From Lewinella sp. IMCC34183 (GTDB lineage Bacteria; Bacteroidota; Bacteroidia; Chitinophagales; Saprospiraceae), in NCBI RefSeq assembly GCF_003390915.1, contig NZ_QMEM01000006.1, positions 124,001 to 188,000 on the forward strand: a DNA stretch of 64,000 nt, written 5' to 3'. Below are positions 42,833 to 49,561 of the stretch, piece after piece. The translations under genes and the position numbers were made by a program. The notes under the pieces were generated by a model. It was not told where the DNA came from. It saw nothing but the letters and a program-made list of their open reading frames with translations, and did not search any database. Position 1 is the stretch's first letter. The number at the start of each line of letters is the position of its first letter.

Positions 42833-43186
42833 CTACAGGTTTTCGTTGAAGGTCATGGTATACTTGGCCATGGCCTCGATCTCCTCGGGGGAGAGAATGT
42901 CCTTGAAGGCGGTCATCACGCCGTTCTCACTGCCGTTGGTAATAATGTTGACGCGGTAGGCCAGGTCTTTGGTGGACTCCTGCAGATTGGCCGCGCCGTT
43001 GGTGCCCATATCGCCGTACAGCCCGTGACAGGCGATACAGCGGATCTTCCAGATCTTCTTCACGTCGATATCCTGGGCCGCGGCTACCGCCGGCGTTTCA
43101 CCGGGGGCTTCCGAGGTGGTTTCCTCTCCGCCGCCACAGGCCAGCATGATGATCGTGAGCAGAAGCAGCGGGAACAAGCGTTTCAT
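42833..43186 (-). CDS. Lipoprotein c-type cytochrome (monohaem)
   Basis: A protein of 117 residues. A lipoprotein signal (LFPLLLLTIIMLACGGGEE) places Cys17 at the lipidation site. A low-complexity linker leads to a class I cytochrome c domain with haem motif CIACHGLYGD and a methionine in NGVMTAFKDILSPEEIEAMA as probable sixth ligand. It is therefore an exported, membrane-tethered electron carrier. It is the first gene of the cytochrome c-anmK-SDR unit, which is an odd functional mixture. The gene diverges from rplY. Confidence 0.9.
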   Translation of the reverse strand: MKRLFPLLLLTIIMLACGGGEETTSEAPGETPAVAAAQDIDVKKIWKIRCIACHGLYGDMGTNGAANLQESTKDLAYRVNIITNGSENGVMTAFKDILSPEEIEAMAKYTMTFNENL

Positions 43187-43328
43187 AAGGGGATTTCTTT
43201 TACGGTTCAGCGGCGAAAGGTAAGTCACCGCAGCGTAAGTATAAACCCGCGCCGCATACATTGTTGTGGTCCCGGGGCCCGGGGCTAAAGTTTTTGACCG
43301 TTTACTGCGATAGGCCGGATAAACTTCA

Positions 43329-43337
43329 TATCTTTGC
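43329..43337 (+). promoter_or_regulatory. -7 promoter element of rplY (TATCTTTGC)
   Basis: An exact TAnnTTTG match followed by C, 35 bases before the ATG. No well-spaced -33 TTTG is present. Confidence 0.6.
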
Positions 43338-43372
43338 GGGCCGATAGCGAAACAGCGCGAAAGTATTACCGA

Positions 43373-44002
43373 ATGGAAGTTGTAAAAGTAAGCGGAGAAG
43401 TCCGCGAAAACCTGGGAAAGAAAGCATCTAAGGACGCCCGCCGTGAGGGCAAGGTCCCCGCAGTCGTTTACGGCATCGGCGGCCCCGTCCACTTCAGCCT
43501 CGATCCCCTCGCCGTGCGCGACCTGGTATACACCCCCGATTTCAAGCTCGCCGAGCTGAGCGTCGGCGGCGACACCTACCGTACCATCGTCAAGGATTAC
43601 CAGTTCCACCCGGTGACCGACGAGCTGCGCCACATTGACTTCCTGGCCCTCGAAGACGGCCGTACCATCAAGGTGGAGGTCCCCGTTGCCTTTACCGGCA
43701 CCAGCCCCGGCGTCCGCGGTGGCGGCAAGCTGCAGGTCAGCGTTCGCCGCATCAAGATCAAAACTACCCCCGAGCACCTCGTGGACCACGTCAGCCTCGA
43801 CATCAGCGAACTCGAGCTCGGTCAGAGCATCCGCGTCCGCGACATCGAACCTATGGAGGGCGTAGAAATCCAGAACCCCGCCGGCCAGCCCATCGCTACG
43901 GTAGAGGTACCCCGCGCCCTGCGCTCCGCCGCCACGGCTGAGAAGAAGGCCGCCGAGAAGGAAGCCAAGAAAGGCCCCAAGGCCGCTCCCGCCGCGGAAT
44001 AA
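43373..44002 (+). CDS. rplY: 50S ribosomal protein L25 (CTC form)
   Basis: A protein of 209 residues: an N-terminal L25 domain that binds 5S rRNA (VSGEVRENLGKKASKDARRE; VPAVVYGIGGPVHFSLDPLA; YQFHPVTDELRHIDFLALED), a C-terminal TL5-type beta domain (VPVAFTGTSPGVRGGGKLQV; IRVRDIEPMEGVEIQNPAGQ), and an alanine/lysine-rich basic tail. It is the long CTC form usual in Bacteroidota. The ATG at 43373 matches the family start (EVVKVSGEVR). A very strong terminator follows. No pth gene, the commonest neighbour, is adjacent. Confidence 0.96.
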   Translation: MEVVKVSGEVRENLGKKASKDARREGKVPAVVYGIGGPVHFSLDPLAVRDLVYTPDFKLAELSVGGDTYRTIVKDYQFHPVTDELRHIDFLALEDGRTIKVEVPVAFTGTSPGVRGGGKLQVSVRRIKIKTTPEHLVDHVSLDISELELGQSIRVRDIEPMEGVEIQNPAGQPIATVEVPRALRSAATAEKKAAEKEAKKGPKAAPAAE

Positions 44003-44025
44003 ATCCGTAGCCTTCCGGCTTTTGC

Positions 44026-44063
44026 AAAGAGGGTAAGCATCCACGTGGTGCTTACCCTCTTTT
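44026..44063 (+). terminator. Rho-independent terminator of rplY
   Basis: A perfect 14-base stem AAAGAGGGTAAGCA / TGCTTACCCTCTTT with a nine-base loop, ending in TTTT. Confidence 0.92.
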
Positions 44064-44091
44064 CGTTGGACTCCGCCCTTGGAAGCCACAA

Positions 44092-44124
44092 TTTGTTTTG
44101 CGGCCCGCCATTCCCTATTTTTGC
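44092..44124 (+). promoter_or_regulatory. Promoter with -33 and -7 elements upstream of the 229-residue gene
   Basis: TTTG at 44092-44095 and TATTTTTGC at 44116-44124 are 20 bases apart, close to the Bacteroidota consensus. The GTG start follows 27 bases later. This is the best complete promoter in the window. Confidence 0.7.
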
Positions 44125-44151
44125 TGGTAGTCTACTGATACCTACCCTACC

Positions 44152-44841
44152 GTGAAAAAGCAGAAAGTCAACCGGAAGTACAATTTCCCCGACGCCGACC
44201 TCTACCAGATGGCCATGGACAGCATCCGGCTCGCCAAGCGCGACCTGGAGCACTTCAAGGCCGGCTATCAGTACGACGCCCACCGCCTCAAAGGATACCA
44301 CGACCGCTGCCAGCGCTTCGTGGCCATGCCCGACGACGACGAGCTGCTGGGCGACCAGATGATCGTCACCGACAAGAAGTACGAGGCCGCCGAAAAGCTC
44401 AAGCATGCCATCCGCTCGGTCATGACGCGCGTGCGCCTGGCGTTCAGCAACCGCACCGGGCGCTACCGCAAATTCGGTACCGCCAAGCTCGGCGACATGA
44501 CCGACGCCCAGCTGCTCTTCTGCGGCCGCCGCGTGATCCGGGTCGCCCGGGCGCAGTGGGACTTCCTGGCCGATACCGGACTCAACGAAAACCACCTCGA
44601 GCGCCTCGCCAAAGCCTGCCAGGCCTTCGAACTGGCCATGAATATCCAGGCCGACCGCGTAGCCGACCGCGACATCCACGTAGAATCCCGCATCGACCTC
44701 GGCAACCTCATCTACGACGAGCTGATCACCGTCTGCGACATCGGTAAGGATATCTGGGCCGAAACCGACCGCGCCAAGTACGACGCATACTGCATCTACG
44801 AGAGTAATATGGAGCAGAAGCGGATCGCCAAAGTTAAGTAG
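44152..44841 (+). CDS. Conserved hypothetical protein, helical and basic
   Basis: A protein of 229 residues starting with GTG at 44152. I do not recognise a family. It is rich in Lys, Arg, Asp and aromatic residues, with no signal peptide or membrane segment. Predicted mostly helical: LYQMAMDSIRLAKRDLEHFK, KYEAAEKLKHAIRSVMTRVR, AQLLFCGRRVIRVARAQWDF and LERLAKACQAFELAMNIQAD. The well-formed promoter and position after a strong terminator make it a monocistronic, expressed gene. It lies between rplY and a repeat-rich gap. Confidence 0.7.
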   Translation: MKKQKVNRKYNFPDADLYQMAMDSIRLAKRDLEHFKAGYQYDAHRLKGYHDRCQRFVAMPDDDELLGDQMIVTDKKYEAAEKLKHAIRSVMTRVRLAFSNRTGRYRKFGTAKLGDMTDAQLLFCGRRVIRVARAQWDFLADTGLNENHLERLAKACQAFELAMNIQADRVADRDIHVESRIDLGNLIYDELITVCDIGKDIWAETDRAKYDAYCIYESNMEQKRIAKVK

Positions 44842-44951
44842 TACGGTAGTCGGGTAGTCTTGTAGTCAGGTGGTACATTGGTACGGTACACCCTACCCGC
44901 TATAGGTCACCCGCCGCAGGCTACCCGCTACCACCTACCCGCTACAAGCTA
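44842..44951. repeat. Short-repeat cluster before the DUF92 gene
   Basis: Three direct copies of CTACCCGCTA (44893-44902, 44921-44930, 44935-44944) follow a run of GTAGT-type words (GTAGTACGGTAGTCGGGTAG). The two halves are roughly complementary, so the region can fold on itself. Words of the same kind form the inverted repeat at 29777-29822. Confidence 0.7.
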
Positions 44952-44952
44952 T

Positions 44953-45702
44953 ATGCTTCCCCTACTCTACCTGATCCTCGCCCTGGCCTTCGCCGTAGTG
45001 ACCGTGCGGCGGAGCAGCCTCAGTCCGGGCGGAGCGCTGGCGGCCGGCATCCTGGCGGGAACGGTGATCGCCACGGTCGGGGCGGTCTGGCTGGTGCCGC
45101 TATTTGTTTTCTTCTTTAGCAGCCTGCTCATCTCCAAAGTACTCCCGGTCACCGACGATGCGGGGGACGCCAAGGACCGACAACCGCGGGACGCGGTGCA
45201 GGTACTCTGTAATGGCGGCGTCTACGGACTCGTGGCGCTGCTCGGCCTCCCCCCTGCCCTGCTGCTGGTCGTGATGGCCACTGCCGCTGCGGATACCTGG
45301 GCCAGTGAGATCGGCAAGTACTTCCGGCAGCCTACCTACGATATCCTGCGGCTGCGCCCCGTCCCCCCCGGCCTGAGCGGCGGGGTGAGCGTGAGCGGCA
45401 CGCTGGCCGGGGCCGCGGGTGCGGCGGTCGTAGCTGCCCTGGGTCCCTGGCTGGTTGCGGACTTCGGTACCGCGGCGTGGCTGACGGTCACCGCCCTGGG
45501 CTTCGGGGGCATGGTAGCGGATTCTGTACTCGGAGCGGGGCTGCAGGCGCGGTACCGGCACCCGGACGGGCAGCTCAGCGACCGACCTAACCGCGGGGCG
45601 AGGCAGGTCGGCGGCCTGCGGTGGATGACCAACGATGTCGTAAACCTGATCGCCATCCTGCTAACTACCCTGCTGGCCCTACTCTTCCTCGGCGCGGAAT
45701 GA
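44953..45702 (+). CDS. DUF92 family membrane protein
   Basis: A protein of 249 residues, nearly all hydrophobic: LPLLYLILALAFAVVTVRRS, ALAAGILAGTVIATVGAVWL, then the family motif PRDAVQVLCNGGVYGLVALL, MATAAADTWASEIGKYFRQP and VSVSGTLAGAAGAAVVAALG, ending GGLRWMTNDVVNLIAILLTT. DUF92/TMEM19 proteins include the VTE6 phytyl-phosphate kinase of plants and the related dolichol kinase fold, so a polyprenyl-phosphate role is possible but unproven. The ATG at 44953 begins the first helix. Its 3' end overlaps the small convergent ORF by 24 bases. Confidence 0.88.
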   Translation: MLPLLYLILALAFAVVTVRRSSLSPGGALAAGILAGTVIATVGAVWLVPLFVFFFSSLLISKVLPVTDDAGDAKDRQPRDAVQVLCNGGVYGLVALLGLPPALLLVVMATAAADTWASEIGKYFRQPTYDILRLRPVPPGLSGGVSVSGTLAGAAGAAVVAALGPWLVADFGTAAWLTVTALGFGGMVADSVLGAGLQARYRHPDGQLSDRPNRGARQVGGLRWMTNDVVNLIAILLTTLLALLFLGAE

Positions 45703-45876
45703 TCGCAGCGGCTCCACCTGGGCCGCGCCGGGCAGATCCGCCGCGCGCAGGGAGCGGGCACTGCGGATGCGCACTACTCCCAGGCGGACGTACACGCGGT
45801 CGATACGGACGCCGGGGGCCGACCAAGTGGCGGGATCAACATCCGGGTTGAGGGTGACGAGATACGTGTGGCTCAT
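45679..45876 (-). CDS. Small 65-residue protein coupled to the subtilase gene (candidate I9-like inhibitor)
   Basis: The ATG (45874-45876) overlaps the subtilase stop as ATGA, so it is almost certainly translated with it. The sequence HTYLVTLNPDVDPATW, IDRVYVRLGVVRIRS, LRAADLPGAAQVEPLRSF has the strand-helix-strand-strand-helix-strand rhythm of subtilisin propeptides (inhibitor family I9), with a YLVTL first strand and AQVEPLRSF in the place of the final V-x-x-VE segment. I infer a stand-alone propeptide-like inhibitor or foldase of the neighbouring protease. This is by eye only; it could be an unrelated small protein. Confidence 0.65.
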   Translation of the reverse strand: MSHTYLVTLNPDVDPATWSAPGVRIDRVYVRLGVVRIRSARSLRAADLPGAAQVEPLRSFRAEEE

Positions 45877-47147
45877 GAGGGGAGCAGGCGGGCTAATCCC
45901 TGACCGACGTCACGCGGCAGGCCGTCGAGGGCGCGGGCGTTCTTTTCCAGTTTGAGCCACAGTTCGGAGGCCGAAAGCCGGGGGTACCGCTGGGCGTAGA
46001 TGGCCAGCAGGCCCGCGACGTGGGGTACGGCCATACTTGTTCCGTTCTTGCTTACGTAGGGATCGCCGGTGCCGGACAGGGTGGTGTGACTGGAATACAC
46101 CCCTACCCCCGGGCCGCACAGGTCGACGCGGCCGCCGGTACCCGCGTTGAGGCCGGCATTCGAGAAGGGTGCGATCCGCAGGCTGCGGTCCACCGCGCCA
46201 ACCGCCATGATGCTCTCCGCGTTCGCGGGATTGCTTACGGGCCGGGGCAACTGGCCGGGGCGACGGCTGTCGTTGCCGGCGGCGGCGACGAGCAGACAGT
46301 TGTGCTCGAGGGCCCGGCGGCCGATCCGCTCGAAGACCGGGGAGGGCCGCTCGCCGATCCCCACCGGGCTGGCGAGGGACAGCGAAACGATGCGCGCCTC
46401 CTTCTCCAGGGCCCAGTCGATGCCGTCAATTATGCTGGCGGAAGTTCCGTTGCCACTATCGTCCAGAACGCGCCCCACCAGCAGGTCGGCCCCGGGTGCC
46501 ACGCCGTAGCCGATGCCGTTTTCCCGACTGCGGCCACCGACGGCGGTACCGCAGCAGTGGGTCCCGTGGCCGTAGCGGTCGCGGTCCCAGGGCAGCCCGG
46601 GCAGGAAGGAGGCGGCGGTCACGATACGGTCACGAAAGTCGGCGTGGGCGGTATCCAGTCCGGTATCCAGCACGGCAAGCCGTACGCCCCGACCGGCGTC
46701 TTCCTCGCCCGTTGCACCGATGGCCCGTAGCCCCCAGGTAACGCGTGGCTCGGTGGCAGGTTCCGGGGTGTCCGCCCAGGCTTCCTGCAGCGCTTCCAGT
46801 TGTTGCTGCGCCAGGCTTAGGGTGTCCCGGAGTTCGCCCAGCAGGTCGGTGGCGGCGCCCACAGCGTGGTAGGTGCGTTCCGGCTCCACGTAGCGCACCA
46901 CGCCGGAGTCGGTAGCCAGGCGGCGGCCCTGCTCGGGCGCGATGCCGTCCACTACGGCCACCTGCAGGTGCTTGAATACCAGTCCGTCGCCGGCGGCGTA
47001 CACTTGATCGGCACGCAGGTCGCTGCCCAGGGCTTCGCTGGATACGAACTTGCGCTGTAACTCCCGCTGTACGCGGGTAAGGTCTCCGGGGCCGGATTCT
47101 TCGGCCAGCAGCAGGACCAGGCGGCCCGTGGTTGATGCGGTAGACAT
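45873..47147 (-). CDS. S8-family subtilisin-like serine peptidase without signal peptide
   Basis: A protein of 424 residues. Residues ~8-95 look like a degraded I9-type prodomain (LVLLLAEESGP ... VRYVEPERTYHAV), followed by a helical spacer at ~100-128. The S8 domain has Asp161 in LAVLDTGLDTAHADF, His194 in YGHGTHCCGTAVGG, oxyanion Asn292 in LVAAAGNDS and Ser371 in NGTSMAVPHVAGLLAIYA. All catalytic residues are intact. No signal peptide or membrane anchor is present, so it is probably cytoplasmic or exported by a non-Sec route. It is fourth in the DUF2589 unit, 11 bases after the preceding gene, and coupled by ATGA to the 65-residue gene. Confidence 0.93.
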   Translation of the reverse strand: MSTASTTGRLVLLLAEESGPGDLTRVQRELQRKFVSSEALGSDLRADQVYAAGDGLVFKHLQVAVVDGIAPEQGRRLATDSGVVRYVEPERTYHAVGAATDLLGELRDTLSLAQQQLEALQEAWADTPEPATEPRVTWGLRAIGATGEEDAGRGVRLAVLDTGLDTAHADFRDRIVTAASFLPGLPWDRDRYGHGTHCCGTAVGGRSRENGIGYGVAPGADLLVGRVLDDSGNGTSASIIDGIDWALEKEARIVSLSLASPVGIGERPSPVFERIGRRALEHNCLLVAAAGNDSRRPGQLPRPVSNPANAESIMAVGAVDRSLRIAPFSNAGLNAGTGGRVDLCGPGVGVYSSHTTLSGTGDPYVSKNGTSMAVPHVAGLLAIYAQRYPRLSASELWLKLEKNARALDGLPRDVGQGLARLLPS

Positions 47148-47158
47148 GTTTTGTAGTG

Positions 47159-47737
47159 TTAAGTGAAGTGGCGCGCCAGCTCCCCGAGCAGGAGGTGCAC
47201 ATCCTGTAGGTGAAGATTCAGTAGGGCCCGGCGGGCCACGTGTTGGTGCCGTTCGTCGCCCAGCAGGGCTTCCCAGACTGCGGCGGCTCCGGCATCGGAG
47301 GCGGCGGCAGCCACGAGCCCGGCCTCGGACACCACCCCGAGTTGCCGGGCGGAGAGGAGGGCCTGACCGAGAAGCTGCCGGCTTTCCGCCAGTCGTTCCC
47401 GGTCGCGGTCCAGCGCCCCGGTCAGCCGTTCCGTAAGGCGGCTGAGCAGGTGGTAAACCGCCCGCCGCACCCCCGCCCGCCGGTGGGTACGGACCGGGAC
47501 GAGCGTCTCCGGGTCCGTACCGTCGCGGGCGGTGGCCAGGTAGGCGATCAACTGGCCGACGGCGGCGCGGTCGCCCGCGGACGCGGCGTCGGCAAAGTAG
47601 TCCAGCAGCTCGCCGAGCAAGGCTTCGCAGCGGTCGTCGACCCCGTACTCCTTGGCGGCGTAGGCGCGGTCGAGGGCGACGAGCCGGTCCAGGTATCCCG
47701 TGAGCTGCTGCTGGCGTGCGTGGAGGAAGGGCTGCAT
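47159..47737 (-). CDS. Unknown helical protein of the DUF2589/subtilase unit
   Basis: A protein of 192 residues. No family recognised. It is rich in Ala, Leu and Arg, with no signal peptide, and predicted almost wholly helical (QQQLTGYLDRLVALDRAYAA; RCEALLGELLDYFADAASAG; VYHLLSRLTERLTGALDRDR; ARRALLNLHLQDVHLLLGEL). Its ATG overlaps the stop of the upstream 234-residue gene by one base (TGATG), so translation is coupled. The subtilase follows after 11 bases. A structural or adaptor role in the same system is inferred from position only. Confidence 0.7.
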   Translation of the reverse strand: MQPFLHARQQQLTGYLDRLVALDRAYAAKEYGVDDRCEALLGELLDYFADAASAGDRAAVGQLIAYLATARDGTDPETLVPVRTHRRAGVRRAVYHLLSRLTERLTGALDRDRERLAESRQLLGQALLSARQLGVVSEAGLVAAAASDAGAAAVWEALLGDERHQHVARRALLNLHLQDVHLLLGELARHFT

Positions 47738-48441
47738 CAGTCGATGGTCAGTTCCTCCCGCACGGTACCGTCGTCCTGGGTGATGCGGCGGATACGCACT
47801 CCCTCCTCAACGAGGTCGATGTCGAGTTCCAGCAGCAGCTTTTCGCTGTCGCCCTCCTGCATGCTGCCCGCCTGGGGCGTGACGTGGATGCGGTCGAGCC
47901 GGCTGCTCACGGCCTGAAACTGCTCCTGCAGCGCACCGTGGACCGCATGCTGGATACCGGTCTGCAGCTCCGGCGCGGAATCCTGAACGTGAAAGGTGTC
48001 GCGGATCACCGGCCGGGTAAGCACGCCGCTCACCACCGACAACGGCAGGGCATGCTTGATGCCGGGCACGTAGGCGCGGTCTTCCTTCTCCAGTTTTACG
48101 ATCAGGTTACGGAAGCGGTCGCTCTGCAGGATCTCCTCCCCTACGGGCTCCACGACGGTGCCGTGCTGCTCGCCGAGTTTGGCCAGCCGGTCGTTGAGTC
48201 CGTTGAGGAACTCGGTGGGCCGGAGGTGGAAGTTGTACTTCGTCCGCTCCTCCACGTCGTCGACCCGCACCGGCAGCCGCAGCTTGATGGCGGGCATGGT
48301 GAAGCGCGGCGCGCGGAAGTGCTGCAGGTACTCGTGCTCGGCGTAGGCGCGGGCGGTAGCGATGGCGGCCTCGTCGGCCCGCCGGCGTGCTTCTAGCAGC
48401 TCGGAGTTGAGGTAGTCCAGGTAGTCGGTCAGCGTGATCAC
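47737..48441 (-). CDS. Unknown protein accompanying DUF2589
   Basis: A protein of 234 residues starting with GTG (48439-48441). It opens ITLTDYLDYLNSELLEARRR, a helical segment, then AEHEYLQHFRAPRFTMPAIK and LRLPVRVDDVEERTKYNFHL, where it turns to beta-rich sequence, and ends in acidic strands (LLLELDIDLVEEGVRIRRI). The central MPAIKLRLPVRVDDV resembles the strand pattern of DUF2589 proteins, so it may be a distant paralogue or packing partner of the gene 12 bases upstream. No signal peptide. The function is unknown. Confidence 0.7.
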   Translation of the reverse strand: MITLTDYLDYLNSELLEARRRADEAAIATARAYAEHEYLQHFRAPRFTMPAIKLRLPVRVDDVEERTKYNFHLRPTEFLNGLNDRLAKLGEQHGTVVEPVGEEILQSDRFRNLIVKLEKEDRAYVPGIKHALPLSVVSGVLTRPVIRDTFHVQDSAPELQTGIQHAVHGALQEQFQAVSSRLDRIHVTPQAGSMQEGDSEKLLLELDIDLVEEGVRIRRITQDDGTVREELTID

Positions 48442-48453
48442 GGCGGCGGGGCG

Positions 48454-49308
48454 TTAGGCGATCAGGAGTCCGAGTACCTTTTCCAGCCCGCCCGGCAGTT
48501 CGTCGTTGGTGGCCTTCACCTTGACGTTCATGCTGTACTCCTTTTCGACCTTGACGCCGGTAGCGGAACTGCGCCGGTAGGCGGCGCTCACCTTCATCTT
48601 CACGGGACCCCAACCGCCGGAAGCCCCCGCGTTTACGCCCAGCGAGCTCGAGACGTCTTTCGTAGCGGTGGAGTTAAGTTTTACATTCAGGTCGATGTCG
48701 AGGGTTTCCACGCGGAGGCACGGCACGTTGAGGATGCTGATGAAGGGCACCTTGACCTCTACGTTTTCCGTTTCGGTGCCGCCGTTGTCGTCGGGGACGG
48801 TTTTCGTATAGGAGAAGTTCGCCATCTTTAAGCCGGTAACGGCGCCGGTAGCATCCCGGTCGAAACCCACCTCCTTGATGAAGTTGACGGTGGCGACACT
48901 GGCCTTATTCTGTGCCTCGACGGCCGCGTTAAGGGGGCCGCTGATGAGCGTAGAAAAATCGATGCTGCCAAGTTCGTCGGCAAATTTCGCATCGAACGCG
49001 GCATTCTCCGCGGCACTGAACTGACGATCTTCGGCGGCCACGAGTCCGAAGATGCCGGTCAGCACCTCGTTGCTGGCGTTGGCCAGCCGGGCCTCCCACT
49101 CGGGGGAATAGGCGTCGCGGAAGTCCTGGACCACCTTCAGCATATCGGCCTTGTTCAGCTCGGGCAGCTCGCCGTCGGGATCGATGCCGCTGACCGAAGC
49201 ATAGGCATCGGCGCCGATGAGTTCGTGGAGGTTGGTGAGGAGGTCCACGATCTCCGCCTTTTTCTTGCGGCTGTGATCCTCCTGGAGGAAAGAATGCAGG
49301 GTAAGCAT
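48454..49308 (-). CDS. DUF2589 domain-containing protein
   Basis: A protein of 284 residues. The first ~110 are helical and specific to this protein (SRKKKAEIVDLLTNLHELIG; LNKADMLKVVQDFRDAYSPE). From ~115 it matches DUF2589: IDFSTLISGPLNAAVEAQNK, ASVATVNFIKEVGFDRDATG, VEVKVPFISILNVPCLRVET, LDIDLNVKLNSTATKDVSSS, and a C-terminal region VKVEKEYSMNVKVKATND. DUF2589 proteins are soluble, often clustered, and without known function. It is the first gene of the five-gene unit, preceded by a 253-base gap shared with gpmI. Confidence 0.85.
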   Translation of the reverse strand: MLTLHSFLQEDHSRKKKAEIVDLLTNLHELIGADAYASVSGIDPDGELPELNKADMLKVVQDFRDAYSPEWEARLANASNEVLTGIFGLVAAEDRQFSAAENAAFDAKFADELGSIDFSTLISGPLNAAVEAQNKASVATVNFIKEVGFDRDATGAVTGLKMANFSYTKTVPDDNGGTETENVEVKVPFISILNVPCLRVETLDIDLNVKLNSTATKDVSSSLGVNAGASGGWGPVKMKVSAAYRRSSATGVKVEKEYSMNVKVKATNDELPGGLEKVLGLLIA

Positions 49309-49537
49309 AGTGTATGGGTGTTACGCGGCCCCGTAACCCGCCGGGACCGGTGCGGGACAGCCGATCGACTGTCACCCCATTATTCCGCTCAACCAAAACG
49401 TGTTACACCTTCCAACCCCTTTTTTGGCGCGGCCGCGGGTGCGGCGTTCACGGATAAAACCGGGGGCTTTGGGCGCAGGTGCCCGGGCCGTCCGCGGTTT
49501 TCGGTGGCCACGGCACCCGCGACCCCGCCCCGACCGT

Positions 49538-49546
49538 TACCTTCGC
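49538..49546 (+). promoter_or_regulatory. Candidate -7 element for gpmI (TACCTTCGC)
   Basis: One mismatch from TAnnTTTG, 15 bases before the ATG. The same nonamer precedes mutS. Confidence 0.4.
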
Positions 49547-49561
49547 GGCAAAGTAAGGACC

